DNA of 64,000 bases from Ptiloglossa arizonensis (GCF_051014685.1 NC_135061.1:496001-560000), one strand, 5' to 3'; counted from the stretch's first letter, positions 13,418 to 26,463 are shown. A program made the numbers and translations. The notes: generated by a model from the sequence alone, not told the origin.

Positions 13418-13892
13418 TATAACGTATAACGTATAACGTATAACGTATAACGTATAACGTATAACGTATAACGTATAACGTATAAAGTATAACGTATAAC
13501 GTATAACGTATAACGTATAACGTATAACGTATAACGTATAACGTATAACGTATAACGTATAACGTATAACGTATAACGTATAACGTATAACGTATAACGA
13601 ATAACGTATAACGTATAACGTATAACGTATAACGTATAACGTATAACGTATAACGTATAACCTATAACGGATAACGTATAACGTATAACGTATTACGTAT
13701 AACGTATAACGTATAACGTATAACGTATAGCGTATAACGTATAACGTATAACGTATAACGTATAACGTATAACGTATAACGTATAACGTATAACGTATAA
13801 CGTATAACGTATAACGTATAACGTATAACGTATAACGTATAACGTATAACGTATAACGTATAACGTATAACGTATAACGTATAACGTATAAC
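13418..13892. repeat. Near-pure array between F1 and G1
   Basis: Canonical units with AGTATAA near 13,486, CGAATAA near 13,597, CCTATAA CGGATAA at 13,661, CGTATTA near 13,690 and CGTATAG near 13,725. From 13,668 on it matches 16,244 onward at an offset of 2,576 bp. Confidence 0.85.
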
Positions 13893-14116
13893 GTACAACG
13901 AATAGCGTATAACGTATAACATATAACGTATAATTTATAACGTAAAACTTACACCGTACAACGTGTAACGTGTAACGCGTAGCGTATACCATATAACGTA
14001 TAACATATAACGTATAATTTATAACGTAAACTTACACCGTACAACGTGTAACGTGTAACGCATACCCTATACCATATAGCGTACTACGCGTAACCAATGA
14101 CATATAATGTGTAACG
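13893..14116. repeat. G module, copy 1: most diverged word of the array (224 bp)
   Basis: It holds unit variants seen almost nowhere else: TTTATAA, CTTACAC, CGCGTAG, CGTATAC, CGCATAC, CCTATAC, CATATAG, CGTACTA, CGCGTAA, CCAATGA and TGTGTAA. Internally it is an 84-bp (12-unit) duplication: CATATAA CGTATAA TTTATAA starts at 13,920 and again at 14,004. In the second half CGTAAAA has lost one A before CTTACAC (near 14,025-14,031). This 6-mer shifts the 7-bp register by one base. Confidence 0.9.
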
Positions 14117-14252
14117 TATAACGTATAACGTATAACGTATAACGTATAACGTATAACGTATAACGTATAACGTATAACGTATAACGTATAACGTATAACG
14201 TATAACGTATAACGTATAACGTATAACGTATAACGTATAACGTATAACGTAT

Positions 14253-14578
14253 AAAGTATAACGTACAACGTACAACGTATAACGTACAACGTACAACGTA
14301 TAACGTACAACGTACAACGTACAACGTATAACGTACAACGTATAACGTACAACGTATAACGTACAACGTATAACGTACAACGTATAACGTACAACGTATA
14401 ACGTACAACGTATAACGTACAACGTATAACGTACAACGTATAACGTACAACGTATAACGTACAACGTATAACGTACAACGTATAACGTACAACGTATAAC
14501 GTACAACGTATAACGTACAACGTATAACGTACAACGTATAACGTACAACGTATAACGTACAACGTATAACGTACAACG
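14253..14578. repeat. F block 2 (326 bp)
   Basis: Same start word as F1, but 42 bp (three 14-bp dimers) longer. It starts exactly 360 bp after the start of G1. Confidence 0.92.
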
Positions 14579-14800
14579 TATAACGTATAACGTATAACGT
14601 ATAACGTATAACGTATAACGTATAACGTATAACGTATAAAGTATAACGTATAACGTATAACGTATAACGTATAACGTATAACGTATAACGTATAACGTAT
14701 AACGTATAACGTATAACGTATAACGTATAACGTATAACGAATAACGTATAACGTATAACGTATAACGTATAACGTATAACGTATAACGTATAACGTATAA

Positions 14801-15271
14801 CCTATAACGGATAACGTATAACGTATAACGTATTACGTATAAGGTATAACGGATGACGTAACACGTATAACGTATAACGTATTACGTATAAGGTATAACG
14901 GATGACGTATAACGTATAACGTATAACGTATAACGTAAAACGTATAACGTATAACATATAAGGTACAACATATAACGTAATACGTAGAACGTATAAAGTG
15001 TAACGTGTAGAGCATATTGTATAACGTATAACGTATAACGTATAACGTGTAACGTGTAGAGCATATTGTATAACGTATAACGTATAACGTATAACGTATA
15101 ACGTATAACGTGTAACGTATAACGTTCAACGTGTAGCGTATAACGTAAAACGTATGTCGTATAACGTATAACGTATAACGTATAACGTATAACGAATAAT
15201 GTATAACGTATAACGTACAACGTATAACGTATAACTTATAACATATAACGTTTAACGTGTAGAGCATATCG
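14801..15271. repeat. C module, full copy (471 bp)
   Basis: Complete C word. AGTGTAA replaces CGTGTAA before the first 'GTGTAGAGCATATTG' (near 14,998), a state shared with the copies at 21,886, 22,518, 32,461, 36,255 and 47,880. It is therefore close to the right-hand C lineage. Confidence 0.9.
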
Positions 15272-15411
15272 TATAACGTATAACGTATAACGTATAACGT
15301 ATAACGTATAACGTATAACGTATAACGTATAACGTATAACGTATAACGTATAACGTATAAGGTATAACGTATAACGTATAACGTATAACGTATAACGTAT
15401 AACGTATAACG

Positions 15412-15531
15412 TATAGCGTATAACGTATGACGCATGACGCATAACGTATAACGTGTAACGTATAACGTGTAACGTATAACGCATTGCCTTATACCGTATA
15501 ACGTATAACGTGAAACGAATAACGTATATTG
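15412..15531. repeat. K-A word, isolated copy
   Basis: CGTATAG, then CGTATGA CGCATGA CGCATAA, alternating CGTGTAA units, the 8-mer CGCATTGC, CTTATAC, CGTGAAA CGAATAA and 'TATATTG'. This is the second and last 8-mer-bearing A word left of 21 kb. Confidence 0.88.
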
Positions 15532-15772
15532 TATAACGTATAACGTATAACGTATAACGTATAACGTATAACGTTTAATGTATAACGTATGACGTATAAC
15601 GTATAACGTATAACGTATAACGTATAACGTATAACGTATAACGTATAACGTATAACGTAAAACGTATAACGTATAACATATAAGGTACAACATATAACGT
15701 AATACGTAGAACGTATAACGTGTAACGTGTAGAGCATATTGTATAACGTATAACGTATAACGTATAACGTAT

Positions 15773-15930
15773 AAAGTATAACGTGAAACGTCTAACGTAT
15801 AACGTATAACGTATAACGTATAACATATAACGGATAACGTATAACGTATAACGTACAACGTTTAACGTATAACGGATGACGTAACACGTATAACGTATAA
15901 CGCAAAACCCATAACGTATAACGCATAACG
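15773..15930. repeat. M module, copy 1 (158 bp)
   Basis: AAAGTATAA CGTGAAA CGTCTAA, four canonical units, CATATAA CGGATAA, CGTACAA, CGGATGA CGTAACA, CGCAAAA CCCATAA, CGTATAA CGCATAA. This copy has CGTTTAA near 15,858 where the other four have CGTATAA. All five copies are 158 bp. Confidence 0.88.
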
Positions 15931-16166
15931 TATAACGTATAACGTATAACGTATAACGTATAACGTATAACGTATAACGTATAACGTATAACGTATAACG
16001 TATAACGTATAACGCATAACGTTTAACGTATAACGTATAACGTATAACGTATAATGTATAACGTATAACGTATAACGTATAACGTATAACGTATAACGTA
16101 TAACGTATAACGTATAACGTATAACGTATAACGTATAACGTATAGCGTATAACGTATAACGTATAA

Positions 16167-16224
16167 CGGATGACGTAACACGTATAACATATAACGCAAA
16201 ACCCATAACGTGTCACGCATAACG
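16167..16224. repeat. E module, copy 7 (58 bp)
   Basis: Eight-unit E word lying 20 bp before the left edge of the 2,576-bp-offset duplication. Confidence 0.9.
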
Positions 16225-16468
16225 TATAACGTATAACGTATAACGGATAACGTATAACGTATAACGTATTACGTATAACGTATAACGTATAACGTATAAC
16301 GTATAGCGTATAACGTATAACGTATAACGTATAACGTATAACGTATAACGTATAACGTATAACGTATAACGTATAACGTATAACGTATAACGTATAACGT
16401 ATAACGTATAACGTATAACGTATAACGTATAACGTATAACGTATAACGTATAACGTATAACGTATAAC

Positions 16469-16692
16469 GTACAACGAATAGCGTATAACGTATAACATAT
16501 AACGTATAATTTATAACGTAAAACTTACACCGTACAACGTGTAACGTGTAACGCGTAGCGTATACCATATAACGTATAACATATAACGTATAATTTATAA
16601 CGTAAACTTACACCGTACAACGTGTAACGTGTAACGCATACCCTATACCATATAGCGTACTACGCGTAACCAATGACATATAATGTGTAACG
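16469..16692. repeat. G module, copy 2 (224 bp)
   Basis: Same word order as G1, including the 84-bp internal duplication and the 6-mer near 16,601. It is exactly 2,576 bp (368 x 7) from G1. The register cancels because this interval holds one 6-mer and one 8-mer. Confidence 0.9.
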
Positions 16693-16828
16693 TATAACGT
16701 ATAACGTATAACGTATAACGTATAACGTATAACGTATAACGTATAACGTATAACGTATAACGTATAACGTATAACGTATAACGTATAACGTATAACGTAT
16801 AACGTATAACGTATAACGTATAACGTAT

Positions 16829-17126
16829 AAAGTATAACGTACAACGTACAACGTATAACGTACAACGTACAACGTATAACGTACAACGTACAACGTACAA
16901 CGTATAACGTACAACGTATAACGTACAACGTATAACGTACAACGTATAACGTACAACGTATAACGTACAACGTATAACGTACAACGTATAACGTACAACG
17001 TATAACGTACAACGTATAACGTACAACGTATAACGTACAACGTATAACGTACAACGTATAACGTACAACGTATAACGTACAACGTATAACGTACAACGTA
17101 TAACGTACAACGTATAACGTACAACG
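16829..17126. repeat. F block 3 (298 bp)
   Basis: Starts 360 bp after G2, as F2 does after G1. It is 14 bp longer than F1 and 28 bp shorter than F2. Confidence 0.92.
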
Positions 17127-17999
17127 TATAACGTATAACGTATAACGTATAACGTATAACGTATAACGTATAACGTATAACGTATAACGTATAACGTATA
17201 ACGTATAACGTATAACGTATAACGTATAACGTATAACGTATAACGTATAACGTATAACGTATAACGTATAACGTATAACGTATAACGTATAGCGTATAAC
17301 GTATAGCGTATAACGTATAACGTATAACGTATAACGTATAACGTATAACGTATAACGTATAACGTATAACGTATAACGTATAACGTATAACGTATAACGT
17401 ATAACGTATAACGTATAACGTATAACGTATAACGTATAACGTATAACGTATAACGTATAACGTATAACGTATAACGTATAACGTATAACGTATAACGTAT
17501 AACGTATAACGTATAACGTATAACGTATAACCTATAACAGATAACGTATAACGTATAACGTATAACGTATAACGTATAACGTATAACGTATAACGTATAA
17601 CGTATAACGTATAACGTATAACGTATAACGTATAACGTATAACGTATAACGTATAACGTATAACGTATAACGTATAACGTATAACGTATAACGTATAACG
17701 TATAACGTATAACGTATAACGTATAACGTATAACGTATAACGTATCACGTATAACGTATAACCTATAACGGATAACGTATAACGTATAACGTATAACGTA
17801 TAACGTATAACGTATAACGTATAACGTATAACGTATAACGTATAACGTATAACGTATAACGTATAACGTATAACGTATAACGTATAACGTATAACGTATA
17901 ACGTATAACGTATAACGTATAACGTATAACGTATAACGTATAACGTATAACGTATAACGTATAACGTATAACGTATAGCGTATAACGTATAACGTATAA
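17127..17999. repeat. Near-pure array
   Basis: Canonical units with two CGTATAG units near 17,290 and 17,303, CCTATAA CAGATAA at 17,531 (CAGATAA is private here), CGTATCA near 17,743 and CCTATAA CGGATAA near 17,762. From 17,531 on it matches 11,078 onward. Confidence 0.86.
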
Positions 18000-18057
18000 C
18001 GGATGACGTAACACGTATAACATATAACGCAAAACCCATAACGTGTCACGCATAACG
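18000..18057. repeat. E module, copy 8 (58 bp)
   Basis: Last E word of the window. To the right of this point only the related M words carry CGCAAAA CCCATAA, apart from an isolated CGCAAAA CCCATAA near 47,529. Confidence 0.9.
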
Positions 18058-18538
18058 TATAACGTATAACGTATAACGTATAACGTATAACGTATAACGA
18101 ATAACGTATAACGTATAACGTATAACGTTTAACGTATAACGTATAACGTATAACGTATAACGCATAACGTATAACGTATAACGTATAACGTATAACGTAT
18201 AACGTATAACGTATAACGTATAACGTATAACGTATAACGTATAACGTATAACGTATAGCGTATAACGTATAACGTATAACGTATAACGTATAACGTATCA
18301 CGTATAACGTATAACGTATAACGTATAACGTATAACGTATAACGTATAACGTATAACGTATAACGTATAACGTATAATGTATAACGTATAACGTATAACG
18401 TCTAACGTATAACGTATAACGTATAACGTATAACGTATAACGTATAACGTATAACGTATAACGTATAACGTATAACGTATAACGTATAACGTATAATGTA
18501 TAACGTATAACGTATAACGTATAACGTATAACGTATAA

Positions 18539-19009
18539 CCTATAACGGATAACGTATAACGTATAACGTATCACGTATAAGGTATAACGGATGACGTAAC
18601 ACGTATAACGTATAACGTATTACGTATAAGGTATAACGGATGACGTATAACGTATAACGTATAACGTATAACGTATAACGTAAAACGTATAACGTATAAC
18701 GTATAACATATAAGGTACAACATATAACGTAATACGTAGAACGTATAACGTGTAACGTGTAGAGCATATTGTATAACGTATAACGTATAAGGTATAACGT
18801 GTAACGTGTAGAGCATATTGTATAACGTATAACGTATAACGTATAACGTGTAACGTATAACGTTCAACGTGTAGCGTATAACGTAAAACGTATGTCGTAT
18901 AACGTATAACGTATAACGTATAACGAATAACGAATAATGTATAACGTATAACGTACAACGTATAACGTATAACTTATAACATATAACGTTTAACGTGTAG
19001 AGCATATCG
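18539..19009. repeat. C module, full copy (471 bp)
   Basis: Complete C word with the CGTATCA state near its start, shared only with 12,100. Confidence 0.9.
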
Positions 19010-19176
19010 TATAACGTATAACGTATAACGTATAACGTATAACGTATAACGTATAACGTATAACGTATAACGTATAACGTATAACGTATAACGTATAACG
19101 TATAACGTATAACGTATAACGTATAACGTATAACGTATAACGTATAACGTATAACGTATAACGTATAACGTATAAC

Positions 19177-19400
19177 GTACAACGAATAGCGTATAACGTA
19201 TAACATATAACGTATAATTTATAACGTAAAACTTACACCGTACAACGTGTAACGTGTAACGCGTAGCGTATACCATATAACGTATAACATATAACGTATA
19301 ATTTATAACGTAAACTTACACCGTACAACGTGTAACGTGTAACGCATACCCTATACCATATAGCGTACTACGCGTAACCAATGACATATAATGTGTAACG
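19177..19400. repeat. G module, copy 3 (224 bp)
   Basis: Same 224-bp word. Its offset from G2 is 2,708 bp, which is 387 x 7 minus 1, as expected from one intervening 6-mer and no 8-mer. Unlike G1 and G2, it is not preceded by the CGTATAG marker and is not followed by an F block at 360 bp. Confidence 0.9.
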
Positions 19401-19595
19401 TATAACGTATAACGTATAACGTATAACGTATAACGTATAACGTATAACGTATAACGTATAATGTATAACGTATAACGTATAACGTATAACGTATAACGTA
19501 TAACGTATAACGTATAACGTATAACGTATAACGAATAACGTATAACGTATGACGTATAACGTATAACGTATAACGTATAACGTATAACGTATAAC

Positions 19596-19680
19596 GTAAA
19601 ACGTATAACGTATAACATATAAGGTACAACATATAACGTAATACGTAGAACGTATAACGTGTAACGTGTAGAGCATATTG
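19596..19680. repeat. C-module fragment (85 bp)
   Basis: Same middle piece of C as at 12,752, followed by AGTATAA CATATAA and then F4. The 12.75-13.42 kb and 19.60-20.27 kb segments are therefore paralogous. Confidence 0.86.
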
Positions 19681-19970
19681 TATAACGTATAACGTATAAC
19701 GTATAACGTATAACGTATAAAGTATAACATATAACGTATAACGTATAACGAATAACGTATAACGTATAACGTATAACGTATAACGTATAACGTATAACGT
19801 ATAACGTATAACGTATAACGTATAACGTATAATGTATAACGTATAACGTATAACGTATAACGTATAACGTATAACGTATAACGTATAACGTATAACGTAT
19901 AACGTATAACGTATAACGTATAACGTATAACGTATAACGTATAACGTATAACGTATAACGTATAACGTAT

Positions 19971-20268
19971 AAAGTATAACGTACAACGTACAACGTATAA
20001 CGTACAACGTACAACGTATAACGTACAACGTACAACGTACAACGTATAACGTACAACGTATAACGTACAACGTATAACGTACAACGTATAACGTACAACG
20101 TATAACGTACAACGTATAACGTACAACGTATAACGTACAACGTATAACGTACAACGTATAACGTACAACGTATAACGTACAACGTATAACGTACAACGTA
20201 TAACGTACAACGTATAACGTACAACGTATAACGTACAACGTATAACGTACAACGTATAACGTACAACG
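19971..20268. repeat. F block 4 (298 bp)
   Basis: Same start word and same total length as F3, although its left flank is like that of F1. Confidence 0.92.
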
Positions 20269-20469
20269 TATAACGTATAACGTATAACGTATAACGTATA
20301 ACGTATAACGTATAACGTATAACGTATAACGTATAAAGTATAACGTATAACGTATAACGTATAACGTATAACGTATAACGTATAACGTATAACGTATAAC
20401 GTATAACGAATAACGTATAACGTATAACGTATAACGTATAACGTATAACGTATAACGTATAACGTATAA

Positions 20470-20688
20470 CCTATAACGGATAACGTATAACGTATAACGT
20501 ATTACGTATAAGGTATAACGGATGACGTAACACGTATAACGTATAACGTATTACGTATAAGGTATAACGGATGACGTATAACGTATAACGTATAACGTAT
20601 AACGTAAAACGTATAACGTATAACATATAAGGTACAACATATAACGTAATACGTAGAACGTATAACGTGTAACGTGTAGAGCATATTG
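20470..20688. repeat. C module, 5' part only
   Basis: CCTATAA to the first AGCATATTG, the same truncation point as the copy at 2,313. It is followed by an M module. Confidence 0.88.
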
Positions 20689-20719
20689 TATAACGTATAA
20701 CGTATAACGTATAACGTAT

Positions 20720-20877
20720 AAAGTATAACGTGAAACGTCTAACGTATAACGTATAACGTATAACGTATAACATATAACGGATAACGTATAACGTATAACG
20801 TACAACGTATAACGTATAACGGATGACGTAACACGTATAACGTATAACGCAAAACCCATAACGTATAACGCATAACG
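20720..20877. repeat. M module, copy 2 (158 bp)
   Basis: Same length and word order as at 15,773. It lies just upstream of the 5,090-bp tandem duplication. The left breakpoint must lie in the pure run at 20,878-20,960. Confidence 0.88.
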
Positions 20878-21373
20878 TATAACGTATAACGTATAACGTA
20901 TAACGTATAACGTATAACGTATAACGTATAACGTATAACGTATAACGTATAACGTATAACGCATAACGTTTAACGTATAACGTATAACGTATAACGTATA
21001 ATGTATAACGTATAACGTATAACGTATAACGTATAACGTATAACGTATAACGTATAACGTATAACGTATAACGTATAACGTATAACGTATAACGTATAGC
21101 GTATAACGTATAACGTATAACGTATAACGTATGACGTATAACGTATAACGTATAACGTATAAAGTATAACGTGAAACGTCTAACGTACAACGTATAACGT
21201 ATAACGTATAACGTATAACGTATAACGTATAACGTATAACGTATAGCGTATAACGTATAACGTATAACGTATAACGTATGACGTATAACGTATAACGTAT
21301 AACGTATAAAGTATAACGTGAAACGTCTAACGTATAACGTATAACGTATAACGTATAACGTATAACGTATAAC

Positions 21374-21740
21374 GTCTAACGTATAACGTATGACGCATGA
21401 CGCATAACGTATAACGTGTAACGTATAACGTGTAACGTATAACGCATTGCCTTATACCGTATAACGTATAACGTGAAACGAATAACGTATATTGTATAAC
21501 GTATAACGTATAACGTATAACGTATAACGTATAACGTATAACGTATAACGTCTAACGTATAACGTATGACGCATGACGCATAACGTATAACGTGTAACGT
21601 ATAACGTGTAACGTATAACGCATTGACTTATACCGTATAACGTATAACGTGAAACGAATAACGTATATTGTATAACGTATAACGTATAACGTATAACGTA
21701 TAACTTATAACATATAACGTTTAACGTGTAGAGCATATCG
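21374..21740. repeat. K-A-K-A'-B composite, copy 1 (367 bp)
   Basis: K is CGTCTAA, CGTATGA CGCATGA CGCATAA and alternating CGTGTAA. A is the 8-mer CGCATTGC, CTTATAC, CGTGAAA CGAATAA and 'TATATTG'. K repeats 176 bp later, followed by A' (GCATTGACTTATACC), then B (CTTATAA CATATAA, CGTTTAA, GTGTAGAGCATATCG). Twelve copies occur in the window and nine or more have exactly this length. Confidence 0.92.
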
Positions 21741-21885
21741 TATAACGTATAACGTATAACGTATAACGTATAACGTATAACGTATAACGTATAACGTATA
21801 ACGTATAACGTATAACGTATAACGAATAACGTATAACGTATAACGTATAACGTATAACGTATAACGTATAACGTATAACGTATAA

Positions 21886-22356
21886 CCTATAACGGATAAC
21901 GTATAACGTATAACGTATTACGTATAAGGTATAACGGATGACGTAACACGTATAACGTATAACGTATTACGTATAAGGTATAACGGATGACGTATAACGT
22001 ATAACGTATAACGTATAACGTAAAACGTATAACGTATAACATATAAGGTACAACATATAACGTAATACGTAGAACGTATAAAGTGTAACGTGTAGAGCAT
22101 ATTGTATAACGTATAACGTATAACGTATAACGTGTAACGTGTAGAGCATATTGAATAACGTATAACGTATAACGTATAACGTATAACGTATAACGTGTAA
22201 CGTATAACGTTCAACGTGTAGCGTATAACGTAAAACGTATGTCGTATAACGTATAACGTATAACGTATAACGTATAACGAATAATGTATAACGTATAACG
22301 TACAACGTATAACGTATAACTTATAACATATAACGTTTAACGTGTAGAGCATATCG
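21886..22356. repeat. C module, full copy (471 bp)
   Basis: Right-hand C lineage (AGTGTAA state), with a private TGAATAA after the second AGCATAT near 22,151. Confidence 0.9.
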
Positions 22357-22517
22357 TATAACGTATAACGTATAACGTATAACGTATAACGTATAACGTA
22401 TAACGTATAACGTATAACGTATAACGTATAACGTATAACGTATAACGTATAACGTATAACGTATAACGTATAACGTATAACGTATAACGTATAACGTATA
22501 ACGTATAACGTATAACG

Positions 22518-22909
22518 TATTACGTATAAGGTATAACGGATGACGTATAACGTATAACGTATAACGTATAACGTAAAACGTATAACGTATAACATATAAG
22601 GTACAACATATAACGTAATACGTAGAACGTATAAAGTGTAACGTGTAGAGCATATTGTATAACGTATAACGTATAACGTATAACGTGTAACGTGTAGAGC
22701 ATATTGTATAACGTATAACGTATAACGTATAACGTATAACGTATAACGTGTAACGTATAACGTTCAACGTGTAGCGTATAACGTAAAACGTATGTCGTAT
22801 AACGTATAACGTATAACGTATAACGTATAACGAATAATGTATAACGTATAACGTACAATGTATAACGTATAACTTATAACATATAACGTTTAACGTGTAG
22901 AGCATATCG
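22518..22909. repeat. C module lacking its first 100 bp or so
   Basis: It enters at the second CGTATTA GGTATAA CGGATGA word and continues to the closing CATATCG. A TGTATAA follows CGTACAA near 22,858. Confidence 0.88.
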
Positions 22910-23378
22910 TATAACGTATAACGTATAACGTATAACGTATAACGTATAACGTATAACGTATAACGTATAACGTATAACGTATAACGTATAACGTATAACG
23001 TATAACGTATAACGTATAACGTATAACGTATAACGTATAACGTATAACGTATAACGTATAACGTATAACGTATAACGTATAGCGTATAACGTATGACGCA
23101 TGACGCATAACGTATAACGTGTAACGTATAACGTGTAACGTATAACGCATTGCCTTATACCGTATAACGTATAACGTGAAACGAATAACGTATATTGTAT
23201 AACGTATAACGTATAACGTATAACGTATAACGTATAACGTTTAATGTATAACGTATGACGTATAACGTATAACGTATAACGTATGACGTATAACGTATAA
23301 CGTATAACGTATAAAGTATAACGTGAAACGTCTAACGTATAACGTATAACGTATAACGTATAACGTATAACGTGTAAC

Positions 23379-23745
23379 GTCTAACGTATAACGTATGACG
23401 CATGACGCATAACGTATAACGTGTAACGTATAACGTGTAACGTATAACGCATTGCCTTATACCGTATAACGTATAACGTGAAACGAATAACGTATATTGT
23501 ATAACGTATAACGTATAACGTATAACGTATAACGTATAACGTATAACGTATAACGTCTAACGTATAACGTATGACGCATGACGCATAACGTATAACGTGT
23601 AACGTATAACGTGTAACGTATAACGCATTGACTTATACCGCATAACGTATAACGTGAAACGAATAACGTATATTGTATAACGTATAACGTATAACGTATA
23701 ACGTATAACTTATAACATATAACGTTTAACCTGTAGAGCATATCG
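23379..23745. repeat. K-A-K-A'-B composite, copy 2 (367 bp)
   Basis: Same composite. Private states are CGCATAA after A' (near 23,640) and CCTGTAG instead of CGTGTAG in B (near 23,730). Confidence 0.9.
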
Positions 23746-24312
23746 TATAACGTATAACGTATAACGTATAACGTATAACGTATAACGTATAACGTATAAC
23801 GTATAACGTATAACGTACAACGTATAACGTACAACGTATAACGTACAACGTATAACGTACAACGTATAACGTACAACGTATAACGTACAACGTATAACGT
23901 AGAACGTATAACGTATAACGTATAACGTATAACGTATAACGTCTAACGTATAACGTATGACGCATGACGCATAACGTATAACGTGTAACGTATAACGTGC
24001 AACGTATAACGCATTGCCTTATACCGTATAACGTATAACGTGAAACGAATAACGTATATTGTATAACGTATAACGTATAACGTATAACGTATAACTTATA
24101 ACATATAACGTTTAACGTGTAGAGCATATCGTATAACGTATAACGTATAACGTATAATGTATAACGTATAACGTATAACGTATAACGTATAACGTATAAC
24201 GTATAACGTATAACGTATAACGTATAACGTGTAACGTATAACGTGTAACGTATAACGCATTGCCTTATACCTTATAACGTATAACGTGAAACGAATAACG
24301 TATATTGTATAA

Positions 24313-24375
24313 CGCATAACGTATAACGCATAACGTATAACGCATAACGTATAACGCATAACGTATAACGCATAA
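24313..24375. repeat. H block: alternating CGCATAA/CGTATAA, 5 dimers
   Basis: Strict 14-bp alternation directly after an A word; five CGCATAA units at 14-bp steps. Confidence 0.93.
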
Positions 24376-24438
24376 CGTATAACGTATAACGTATAACGTA
24401 TAACGTATAACGTATAACGTATAACGTATAACGTATAA

Positions 24439-24552
24439 CCTATAACGTATAACGTATAACGTATAACGTACAACGTACAACGTACAACGTACAACGTACA
24501 ACGTACAACGTACAACGTACAACGTATAACGTACAACGTATAACGTACAACG
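24439..24552. repeat. P block, long form (114 bp, 8 CGTACAA in a row)
   Basis: CCTATAA, three canonical units, eight consecutive CGTACAA, then two canonical/CGTACAA dimers. The usual P block has six consecutive CGTACAA. Confidence 0.92.
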
Positions 24553-24613
24553 TATAACGTATAACGTATAACGTATAACGTATAACGTATAACGTATAAC
24601 GTATAACGTATAA

Positions 24614-24706
24614 CCTATAACGTATAACGTATAACGTATAACGTACAACGTACAACGTACAACGTACAACGTACAACGTATAACGTACAACGTATAACGT
24701 ACAACG
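24614..24706. repeat. P block, short form (93 bp, 5 CGTACAA in a row)
   Basis: Same frame as the neighbouring P block with five consecutive CGTACAA. Confidence 0.92.
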
Positions 24707-24851
24707 TATAACGTATAACGTATAACGTATAAAGTATAACGTATAACGTATAACGTATAACGTATAACGTATAACGTATAACGTATAACGTATAACGTAT
24801 AACGTATAACGTATAACGTATAACGTATAACGTATAACGTATAACGTATAA

Positions 24852-24942
24852 CGCATAACGTATAACGCATAACGTATAACGCATAACGTATAACGCATAA
24901 CGTATAACGCATAACGTATAACGCATAACGTATAACGCATAA
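24852..24942. repeat. H block, 7 dimers
   Basis: Seven CGCATAA units at exact 14-bp spacing. Confidence 0.93.
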
Positions 24943-25012
24943 CGTATAACGTATAACGTATAACGTATAACGTATAACGTATAACGTATAACGTATAACG
25001 TATAACGTATAA

Positions 25013-25103
25013 CGCATAACGTATAACGCATAACGTATAACGCATAACGTATAACGCATAACGTATAACGCATAACGTATAACGCATAACGTATAACGCA
25101 TAA
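25013..25103. repeat. H block, 7 dimers
   Basis: Second H block, 70 bp after the previous one. It is absent from the paralogous segment at 45.5-47.4 kb. Confidence 0.93.
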
Positions 25104-25152
25104 CGTATAACGTATAACGTATAACGTATAACGTATAACGTATAACGTATAA

Positions 25153-25252
25153 CCTATAACGTATAACGTATAACGTATAACGTACAACGTACAACGTACA
25201 ACGTACAACGTACAACGTACAACGTATAACGTACAACGTATAACGTACAACG
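25153..25252. repeat. P block (100 bp)
   Basis: CCTATAA, three canonical units, six CGTACAA, two dimers. The same 100-bp form is at 30243, 39709, 43488, 46575, 47086, 51704, 54601, 58541 and 63604. Confidence 0.92.
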
Positions 25253-26463
25253 TATAACGTATAACGTATAACGTATAACGTATAACGTATAACGTATAAC
25301 GTATAACGTATAACGTATAACGTATAACGTATAACGTATAACGTATAACGTATAACGTATAACGTATAACGTGTAACGTATAACGTGTAACGTATAACGC
25401 ATTGCCTTATACCTTATAACGTATAACGTGAAACGAATAACGTATATTGTATAACGTATAACGTATAACGCATAACGTATAACGTATAACGTATAACGTA
25501 TAACGTATAACGTATAACGTATAACGTATAACGTTTAACGTATAACGTATAACGTATAACGTAAAACGTTTAACGTATAACGTGTAACGTATAACGTATA
25601 ACGTATAACGTATAACGTATAACGTATAACGTATAACGTATAACGTATAACGTATAACGTATAACGTATAACGTATAACGTATAACGTATAACGTATAAC
25701 GTATAACGTATAACGTAAAACGTATAACGTATAACGTATAACGTATAACGTATAACGTATAGCGTATAACGTATAACGTATAACGTATAACGTATAACGT
25801 AAAACGTTTAACGTATAACGTATAACGTATAACGTATAACGTATAACGTATAACGTATAACGTATAACGTATAACGTATAACGTATAACGTATAACGTAT
25901 AACGTATAACGTATAACGTATAACGTATAACGTATAACGTATAACGTATAACGTAGAACGTAGTACGTATAACGTATAACGTATAACGTATAACGTATAA
26001 CGTATAACGTATAACGTATAACGTATAACGTATAACGTATAACGTATAACGCATAACGTTTAACGTATAACGTATAACGTATAACGTATAATGTATAACG
26101 TATAACGTATAACGTATAACGTATAACGTATAACGTATAACGTATAACGTATAACGTATAACGTATAACGTATAACGTATAACGTATAGCGTATAACGTA
26201 TAACGTATAACGTATAACGTATGACGTATAACGTATAACGTATAACGTATAAAGTATAACGTGAAACGTCTAACGTACAACGTATAACGTATAACGTATA
26301 ACGTATAACGTATAACGTATAACGTATAACGTATAGCGTATAACGTATAACGTATAACGTATAACGTATGACGTATAACGTATAACGTATAACGTATAAA
26401 GTATAACGTGAAACGTCTAACGTATAACGTATAACGTATAACGTATAACGTATAACGTATAAC

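Larger units (their letters stand above)
17531..19009. repeat. Dispersed duplication X, right copy
   Basis: Same marker order as 11,078-12,563, from CCTATAA through E to a C module. The right copy carries TGTATAA units near 18,377 and 18,496 that the left copy lacks. Confidence 0.82.
20961..26050. repeat. 5,090-bp tandem duplication, copy 1
   Basis: From CGCATAA CGTTTAA at 20,961 to the same pair at 26,051. Contents in order: TGTATAA, CGTATAG, K-A-K-A'-B, C, partial C, K-A, K-A-K-A'-B, CGTACAA dimers, A (CGTGCAA form), B, A (CTTATAA form), H, P, P, H, H, P, A, and a CGTAGAA CGTAGTA pair. Private variants such as 'TTGAATAACG' (22,151), CGTACAA TGTATAA (22,855) and CCTGTAG (23,730) recur at plus 5,090. 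I found no difference at the markers I compared. Confidence 0.93.

Noticed and set aside
13893..14116. A gene, tRNA or unique spacer inside the array (G module)
   Set aside because: Every part can be cut into 7-base units (one 6-mer) related to CGTATAA, and no cloverleaf or other RNA structure is apparent.
24313..25252. CRISPR-like repeat-spacer array
   Set aside because: H and P blocks alternate two near-identical 7-mers; there are no unique spacers, no repeat of 23-40 bp and no cas genes.
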